A stretch of DNA of 64,000 nucleotides, taken from assembly GCF_002105195.1 (NCBI RefSeq), contig NZ_MUHU01000010.1, positions 124,001 to 188,000 of the forward strand, given 5' to 3'. Both the position numbers and the translations under genes were made by a program. The stretch comes from Derxia lacustris. GTDB lineage: Bacteria; Pseudomonadota; Gammaproteobacteria; Burkholderiales; Burkholderiaceae_E. Numbering within the stretch: the stretch's first letter is position 1; every line of letters starts with the position of its first letter. The notes below the pieces were generated by a model. The model searched no databases and had not been told where the DNA came from. It worked only from the letters and a program-made list of their open reading frames with translations. Of this stretch, positions 58,632 through 64,000 are shown in pieces.

Positions 58632-60740
58632 TCAATGCAGGTTCTGGCGCGGCACGGCGGCCTTGCCGCCGCCGGGTGCCTGCGCCGGCCGGCGGCCGCT
58701 TGCGAGCAGCTGCGCGCAAGCGACTTCAGGCTGGTGTTCGAGGCCGGGCACGATCAGCGGAACGATGGCCGCCGGCGCGGCGATCAATCCCAGCGCCAGC
58801 GCGCCGCCGGCCCGCAGCAGCAGCGGCAGCTTGTCGAGCGACACGTCGGGATCGGCGAAAGTGCCGGCGATGTCGATCGGCGTGCGCAGCGACACGATGC
58901 GCAATCCGGTCGCGTCGGGCTTGACGCGCAGGGCCAGCGTTTCGTCGCGGAAATCGGCCTGGCCGGTGATGTCGATGCGCGCCGGCTCGGTGGAAAACTC
59001 GCCACGCCGCATGCGCGCCACGCCGTGGTCGAGCGCCATGTCGATCAGCGCGCAATGCAACGCCACGGTCTTGTCGCCAAACAGCTTGCCGACCACATAG
59101 CTGCCCACGTTCAGGCCGGCCAGCTCCAGCAGCTGCTTGCTCAGCACGCCATCGCGGGTGACGAACTTGAGCTCGCCATTGCCGCCCGCGAGCATCGCGG
59201 CGATGGAGTCGCCGCGCGTCTTGACCGCGGCCGCGCCATTCACCTCGCCGACGCTCTTGCGCAGCAGTTCCAGCTCGGGAAACAGCCGCGCCAGCTGCAG
59301 CCGGCTGGCGCGCAGTTCGAGCGCCACGTCGAGCGGCGCCTGGGCGCTGTCGAGCGTGGCGCTGGCCTGCACGCGCCCGCCGGCCAGACCGAAGTCGAGC
59401 GGATCGAGGCTGAGCCGGCCGTTGTCGAGCACCGCATGAAACGTCAGGTCGGCAAGCGGAATCGAGGCGTCGTTGAGCACCCGCTCGCCGGTGAACTTCA
59501 CGTCGGCGTCCATCGTCTTCCAGCGCGCGGTGTCGAACCTGTTCTGCGGCAGCACCTTGCCTGACCTGGCGGTGCCGGATCTGGGCTTGGCCGGCGCCGC
59601 ATCGGGCGTCACGCCGATCAGCGGACCGAGATCGGCCAGCCGCAGCTGCCTGGAGCGGAATTCGCCGTCGAAGCGCGGGCGCGGCTGCTTCGATGCATAG
59701 CTCAGCCGGCCGGCGATGTCGCTCGCGCCGACCTGCCCGGTGAAATCCTCGTAGCGCCAGGTCGCCGCATCGGGCGCCAGGCTGCCGACCAGCCGGCCCT
59801 CGGTGCGAAAGCGCCGCGTCGCAGGCAGCACGATGCCGGTGATGTCGTAGAGATCGGCCATCGATTCGGCCTCGACCTTGAGCTTGAGATCGATGCCGGA
59901 CAGCGCGAGCGGGTTCTCGATGAAGCCTTCCGCCTCGGCCTGGGTGCGGCCCACGCTCGCGGCGGCGCGCGCCGGAAAGCGCATGTCGGCCTGACCGAGC
60001 CTGAGCACGCGGCCCAGTTCGCCCTCGCCCTTGACCGGCGCCTTGCGGTATCTGCCGCCGAGCGTGAACGCAAGCCCGTAGCGGCCGTCGCGCGGCGGCT
60101 CGACGGTGCGCCAGTCGAGCGCCAAATCGAGCTGCTGCGGCGCGTCCGAATACACGAAATGCCCCTGGTCGATTTCGAGCGAGCGCACTTCCACCTTCCA
60201 GGCGGACGACACGTCGTCCTCGCTCTTCCTGAACGTCCAGTTGTTGCGTTCGGCCTCGCGGCGCAGATCGACCGACGGCTCGCGCACCACCACCGACCGC
60301 AACCGCACGGTGTGCTCCAGCAGCGCCAGCGGCGCGAGATCGACGCGCAGCTGCTTCACCTCCACCATCCGCTCGGGTCGGCCTTCAGCAATGGCCCAGT
60401 CGGCATTGGCAAGGCGCAGATCGCCCGCATGCAGTTCCGGATGCGGAATCGCGCGCGCCCAGAAGCCTTCGCCGTCGTCGCCGCGCCGCCAGTCCAGCGC
60501 CAGATCGCCGGCGATCTCGAAGCGCCGGTCGAGCGCGGTCGAGACCCGGTCATTGATCCAGGGCCTGAAGCGGTTGAGATTGACGGTCGAGACGAACACG
60601 ACGAGGGCGATGAGCAGGATCGTGACGAGCGCGGCCAGCAAGGCCAGCGCACGGCCGACGCGCGCAAGCGGCGAGCGGCGGCCCGGATTCGGACCGGCGG
60701 GCGCAAGCCGCGCCGGAAGGGGGCGGGAATCGTCGTGCAT
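58632..60740 (-). CDS. AsmA-family protein
   Basis: Large inner-membrane-anchored periplasmic protein of the AsmA group, linked to outer-membrane assembly and, more recently for the superfamily, to lipid transfer between membranes. The 702-residue product has a cytoplasmic N-tail, one membrane helix (about residues 32-54: ALALLAALVTILLIALVVFV) and the AsmA start NLNRFRPWINDRVSTALDRR, with typical C-terminal repeats (SLDPLDFGLAGGRVQASATL; NGELKFVTRDGVLSKQLLEL). It is inserted between aceF and lpdA, 81 bp before lpdA and 143 bp after aceF. Confidence 0.87.
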   Translation of the reverse strand: MHDDSRPLPARLAPAGPNPGRRSPLARVGRALALLAALVTILLIALVVFVSTVNLNRFRPWINDRVSTALDRRFEIAGDLALDWRRGDDGEGFWARAIPHPELHAGDLRLANADWAIAEGRPERMVEVKQLRVDLAPLALLEHTVRLRSVVVREPSVDLRREAERNNWTFRKSEDDVSSAWKVEVRSLEIDQGHFVYSDAPQQLDLALDWRTVEPPRDGRYGLAFTLGGRYRKAPVKGEGELGRVLRLGQADMRFPARAAASVGRTQAEAEGFIENPLALSGIDLKLKVEAESMADLYDITGIVLPATRRFRTEGRLVGSLAPDAATWRYEDFTGQVGASDIAGRLSYASKQPRPRFDGEFRSRQLRLADLGPLIGVTPDAAPAKPRSGTARSGKVLPQNRFDTARWKTMDADVKFTGERVLNDASIPLADLTFHAVLDNGRLSLDPLDFGLAGGRVQASATLDSAQAPLDVALELRASRLQLARLFPELELLRKSVGEVNGAAAVKTRGDSIAAMLAGGNGELKFVTRDGVLSKQLLELAGLNVGSYVVGKLFGDKTVALHCALIDMALDHGVARMRRGEFSTEPARIDITGQADFRDETLALRVKPDATGLRIVSLRTPIDIAGTFADPDVSLDKLPLLLRAGGALALGLIAAPAAIVPLIVPGLEHQPEVACAQLLASGRRPAQAPGGGKAAVPRQNLH

Positions 60741-60883
60741 GGCTGTCCTCGGCTTGGGGTGAATGCAAATTCACCTTGCGCGCCGGCTTCAGCCCGACAA
60801 ACCCGCGAAAACGCCTGATACGCCGCTTGCAGCCCCGCGCCGACCCGCCTTGGGGCAAACGCCGAGCTGCAAGCGGTTGCGCG

Positions 60884-62548
60884 TCAGAGCAGCACGCGCC
60901 GCAGGTCGGCCAGCGTTTCCGACAGATAGGTCGTGAAGCGCGCCGCCTGCGCACCATCGATCACGCGATGGTCGTAGCTCAGCGAGAGCGGCAGGATCAG
61001 CTTGGGCTGGAAGGCCTTGCCGTCCCACTTCGGCTTGATCTCGGTCTTGCTCAGACCGAGGATCGCCACCTCGGGCGCGTTGATGATCGGCGTGAAGGCC
61101 GTGCCACCCACGCCGCCGAGCGACGAGATGGTGAAGCTCGCACCCGACATGTCGGCGCCCGACAGCTTGCCGTCGCGCGCCTTGGCGGCGAGCTCCGACG
61201 TTTCCTTCGCGAGCTGGGCGACGCCCTTCTTGTCGCAGTCGCGCAGCACCGGCACCACCAGCCCGTTGGGCGTGTCGGCTGCAAAGCCCAGGTGGAAGTA
61301 CTGCTTGAGGATGAGGTTCGCGCCGGTCTCGTCGAGCGAGCTGTTGAAGGCCGGGAACTTCTTGAGCGCCGCCACCGCCGCCTTCATCACGAAGGCCAGC
61401 ATCGTCACCTTCACGCCCTGCTTGGCGAGCGCCTCGTTGGTGTCCTTGCGGAACTGTTCGAGGTCGGTCACGTCGGCTTCGTCGAACTGCGTGACGTGCG
61501 GAATCATGGCCCAGTTGCGCGCCAGGTTCTGGCCGCTGAGCTTCTTGATGCGCGACAGCGGTTCGACCTTGGTCTCGCCGAACTTGCTGAAGTCGACCTT
61601 CGGCCAGGGCAGCAGATCGAGCCCGCCGCCGAGCGACTTGCCGGCTGCGGCCGGCGCGGGCGCCGGAGCTGCCTTGGCTGCGGCGATCACGCCCTTGACA
61701 TAGCCCTGCACGTCGGCCGTGGTGATGCGGCCCTTGGGTCCGGTGCCGGTCACGCCGGTCAGATCGACGCCCAGTTCACGCGCAAACATGCGCACCGACG
61801 GCGACGCATGCGGACGCTGGCCGAGCGGCACTTCGGGCACCGGTTCGGTCGGCGGCGCCGGACGCGCGGCGGCAGCCGGCGGCGGCGTGGTGACGACCGT
61901 CGGCGCGGGGCCGGCGGCAGGCGCCGCAGCCGCCGGAGCCGGCGCAGCCACGGCCGGTGCGGCACCGGCGGCAGTTTCCACCAGCCCGATCAGATCGCCG
62001 CTGTTCAGCTTGTCGCCGAGCTTGACCTTCAGCTCCTTGAGCACGCCGCCGACGCTCGACGGCACTTCCATCGACGCCTTGTCCGATTCCAGCGTGATGA
62101 GGCTCTGCTCGACCTTGACGGTGTCGCCGACCTTCACCAGCACCTCGATCAGCTCCACGTCCTTGGAGTCGCCGATGTCGGGCACGCGCACCTCGACGAT
62201 GCCGCCGGGCGCCGCGACCGGCACCGGTGCGTCGCTGGCTTCGGGCGCGGCGGGCGCCGGCGCCAGTTCGGCCACCGGTGCACTGGCCGGTGCCGGCGCG
62301 GCGGCCGCGCCTTCAACCTCGACCAGCAGCACCAGATCGCCGGTATTCACGCGGTCGCCGAGCTTGAGCTTCAGCTCCCGCACCACGCCGGCCGTGCTCG
62401 ACGGCACTTCCATCGATGCCTTGTCCGACTCCAGCGTGATGAGGCTTTGCTCGACCTTGACGCTGTCGCCCACCTTCACGAGGACTTCGATGACCTCGAC
62501 ATCCTTCGAGTCCCCGATGTCGGGGATCTTCACTTCTACGAGACTCAA
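60884..62548 (-). CDS. aceF: Dihydrolipoyllysine-residue acetyltransferase (E2) of pyruvate dehydrogenase
   Basis: Core of the pyruvate dehydrogenase complex; transfers acetyl groups to CoA. The 554-residue protein has two N-terminal lipoyl domains (Lys in [12 protein letters not shown] near residues 43 and 160), Ala/Pro linkers, a peripheral-subunit-binding domain (SVRMFARELGVDLTGVTGTG, about residue 255) and the catalytic domain with active-site DHRVIDGAQAARF near the C-terminus. It starts 17 bp after aceE. Two lipoyl domains plus one on E3 give three per set. Confidence 0.97.
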   Translation of the reverse strand: MSLVEVKIPDIGDSKDVEVIEVLVKVGDSVKVEQSLITLESDKASMEVPSSTAGVVRELKLKLGDRVNTGDLVLLVEVEGAAAAPAPASAPVAELAPAPAAPEASDAPVPVAAPGGIVEVRVPDIGDSKDVELIEVLVKVGDTVKVEQSLITLESDKASMEVPSSVGGVLKELKVKLGDKLNSGDLIGLVETAAGAAPAVAAPAPAAAAPAAGPAPTVVTTPPPAAAARPAPPTEPVPEVPLGQRPHASPSVRMFARELGVDLTGVTGTGPKGRITTADVQGYVKGVIAAAKAAPAPAPAAAGKSLGGGLDLLPWPKVDFSKFGETKVEPLSRIKKLSGQNLARNWAMIPHVTQFDEADVTDLEQFRKDTNEALAKQGVKVTMLAFVMKAAVAALKKFPAFNSSLDETGANLILKQYFHLGFAADTPNGLVVPVLRDCDKKGVAQLAKETSELAAKARDGKLSGADMSGASFTISSLGGVGGTAFTPIINAPEVAILGLSKTEIKPKWDGKAFQPKLILPLSLSYDHRVIDGAQAARFTTYLSETLADLRRVLL

Positions 62549-62565
62549 TTTGGACTCCGTCGTTC

Positions 62566-64000
62566 TTATTGGGTCACCGGATTCGGCTTGCTCGGATCGA
62601 TGCCGTACTTGGCGATCGCCTCGGCCACGGTGCTGGCGGGAATGCTTCCTTCATCGGCCAGCGACTTGAGCGCCGCGATGGTGATGAAGAAGCGGTCCAC
62701 CTCGAAGAAGTGGCGCAGGCGGGCCCGGAAGTCGCTGCGGCCAAAGCCGTCGGTGCCCAGCACCGTGTAGCTGCGGCCCTTGGGCATGAAGGCGCGGATC
62801 TGCTCCGAGAACATCTTGATGTAGTCGGTGCTGGAGATGATCGGGCCGCTGCTCGCGCCGAGCTGCTGCGCCACATAGGGCACGCGGGCGGCTTCGGTCG
62901 GATGCAGCAGGTTCCAGCGCTCGGCGTCCTGGCCTTCGCGCGCCAGCTCGGTGTAGCTCGTCACGCTCCACACGTCGGCGGTCACGCCCCAGTCGGCTTC
63001 GAGCAGGTCCTTGGCCGCGAGCGATTCGCGCAGGATCGTGCCGCTGCCCAGCAGTTGCACGCGCTTGTCCACGCCTTCCTTGCCGTCGACCAGCTTGTAC
63101 AGACCCTTGATGATTCCCTCTTCCGTGCCCGGCTTCAGGCCCGGATGGGCGTAGTTCTCGTTCATCACCGTCAGGTAGTAGAAGACGTTTTCCTGGTCTT
63201 CCACCATGCGCTTCACGCCGTGCTGGACGATCACCGCCAGCTCGTGAGCGAAGGTCGGGTCATAGCTCACGCAGTTGGGGATCGTGGCGCTGAAGATGTG
63301 CGAATGGCCGTCCTCATGCTGCAGGCCTTCGCCGTTCAGCGTGGTCCGGCCGGCAGTGCCGCCGAGCAGGAAACCGCGCGCCTGCATGTCGCCGGCCGCC
63401 CAGGCCAGATCGCCGATGCGCTGGAAGCCGAACATCGAGTAGTAGATGTAGAACGGCAGCATCACGCGGTCGTTCGTCGAGTACGACGTGGCGGCGGCGA
63501 TCCAGTCGGCCATCGCGCCGGCCTCGTTGATGCCTTCTTCCAGAATCTGGCCGGCCTTGTCCTCGCGGTAGTACATCACCTGGTCCTTGTCGACCGGTTC
63601 GTACAGCTGGCCTTGCTGGCTGAAGATGCCCAGCTGCCGGAACATGCCTTCCATGCCGAAGGTGCGCGCCTCGTCGGGGACGATGGGCACCACGCGGGGC
63701 CCAAGTTCCTTGTCGCGGATCAGCTGGACCAGGAAGCGCACGAAGGCTTGCGTCGTGCTGATTTCGCGGCCCTCGGCGGTCGGTTCCAGCAGGCTCTTGA
63801 AGAATTCCAGCTCGGGCGCCTTGAAGCTTTCGCTGCTCTTCGGGCGCCGCGACGGCAGATAGCCGCCCAGCGCCTTGCGGCGTTCCTGCAGGTACTTCAT
63901 TTCCGGCGTGTCCTGGCTCGGACGGTAGAACGGCAGATCGTCGAGCTGCTCGTCCGACACCGGAATGCCGAAGCGGTCGCGGAATTCGCGCACCGACGCC
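62566..64000 (-). CDS. aceE: Pyruvate dehydrogenase E1 (homodimeric AceE), C-terminal part
   Basis: Thiamine-diphosphate enzyme that decarboxylates pyruvate. Only about 478 C-terminal codons lie in the window; the N-terminal half, including the ThDP GDG motif, is beyond the right edge. Visible segments typical of single-chain AceE include ISTTQAFVRFLVQLIRDKEL, VPDEARTFGMEGMFRQLGIF, YTYREDKAGQ-type VMYYREDKAGQILEEGINEA, GLQHEDGHSHI and TDGFGRSDFRARLRHFFEVD. The stop at 62566 is 17 bp before aceF. First gene of the operon. Confidence 0.96.
   Translation of the reverse strand, partial: ASVREFRDRFGIPVSDEQLDDLPFYRPSQDTPEMKYLQERRKALGGYLPSRRPKSSESFKAPELEFFKSLLEPTAEGREISTTQAFVRFLVQLIRDKELGPRVVPIVPDEARTFGMEGMFRQLGIFSQQGQLYEPVDKDQVMYYREDKAGQILEEGINEAGAMADWIAAATSYSTNDRVMLPFYIYYSMFGFQRIGDLAWAAGDMQARGFLLGGTAGRTTLNGEGLQHEDGHSHIFSATIPNCVSYDPTFAHELAVIVQHGVKRMVEDQENVFYYLTVMNENYAHPGLKPGTEEGIIKGLYKLVDGKEGVDKRVQLLGSGTILRESLAAKDLLEADWGVTADVWSVTSYTELAREGQDAERWNLLHPTEAARVPYVAQQLGASSGPIISSTDYIKMFSEQIRAFMPKGRSYTVLGTDGFGRSDFRARLRHFFEVDRFFITIAALKSLADEGSIPASTVAEAIAKYGIDPSKPNPVTQ

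Overview
The window is chromosomal DNA of a high-GC betaproteobacterium, most likely Burkholderiales. Supporting signs are the aat-bpt-pyrD gene order, a phasin with its own promoter, HemP and Bfd beside iron genes, a class 2 quinone-type PyrD, a long HrpA helicase, and a pyruvate dehydrogenase locus whose E3 carries a lipoyl domain. Coding density is high. I saw no insertion sequence, prophage or CRISPR array. Genus cannot be fixed from sequence reading alone.

Layout. 1-6113 (minus): phosphate uptake and storage, ppk-pstS-pstC-pstA-pstB, with a strong Pho box before pstS; ppx is divergent at 6334. 7904-10240 (minus): SixA-like phosphatase and an orphan GspE/PilB-type ATPase. 10502-10578: initiator tRNA-fMet. 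10656-15711 (plus): NUDIX hydrolase, the two N-degron aminoacyl transferases Aat and Bpt, PyrD, a 2'-5' RNA ligase-like protein and an IclR regulator. 15800-16906: a D-Ala-D-Ala endopeptidase.

Iron region (17037-28107). A five-gene minus-strand cluster (di-haem peroxidase-like lipoprotein, porin with a Met/His-rich segment, FMN-binding protein, ApbE, histidine-bearing 4-TM protein) faces bfd-hemP across Fur-like boxes. It is followed by feoA-feoB-Cys-rich protein-MFS exporter, divergent chaN-like gene and bacterioferritin. A second iron block (39126-47306) holds tonB-exbB-exbD-PepSY-DUF2271-DUF4198-apbE with a good sigma70 promoter and Fur box, then convergent piuC and a Fur-boxed TonB-dependent siderophore receptor. 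Together they form a Fur regulon with two flavinylation (ApbE) modules; I regard the first cluster as the best candidate for an undescribed system, perhaps periplasmic metal reduction or uptake.

Other regions. 28284-33099: class III aminotransferase, a sCache histidine kinase/LuxR regulator pair, a phasin with a 444-bp upstream region, and a candidate small RNA with anti-Shine-Dalgarno motifs. 33167-37707 (minus): a compact five-gene envelope-type operon (beta-propeller, polysaccharide deacetylase, sterol desaturase-like, EI24-like, MoCF-domain protein). 37869-39098: HD-GYP phosphodiesterase. 47384-53100: hrpA divergent from argA. 53240-54650: a sensorless histidine kinase/NarL regulator pair of lower GC. 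54735-56608: yggX, phoU and rpiA. 56733-64000 (minus): aceE-aceF-asmA-lpdA, with aceE cut by the right edge.
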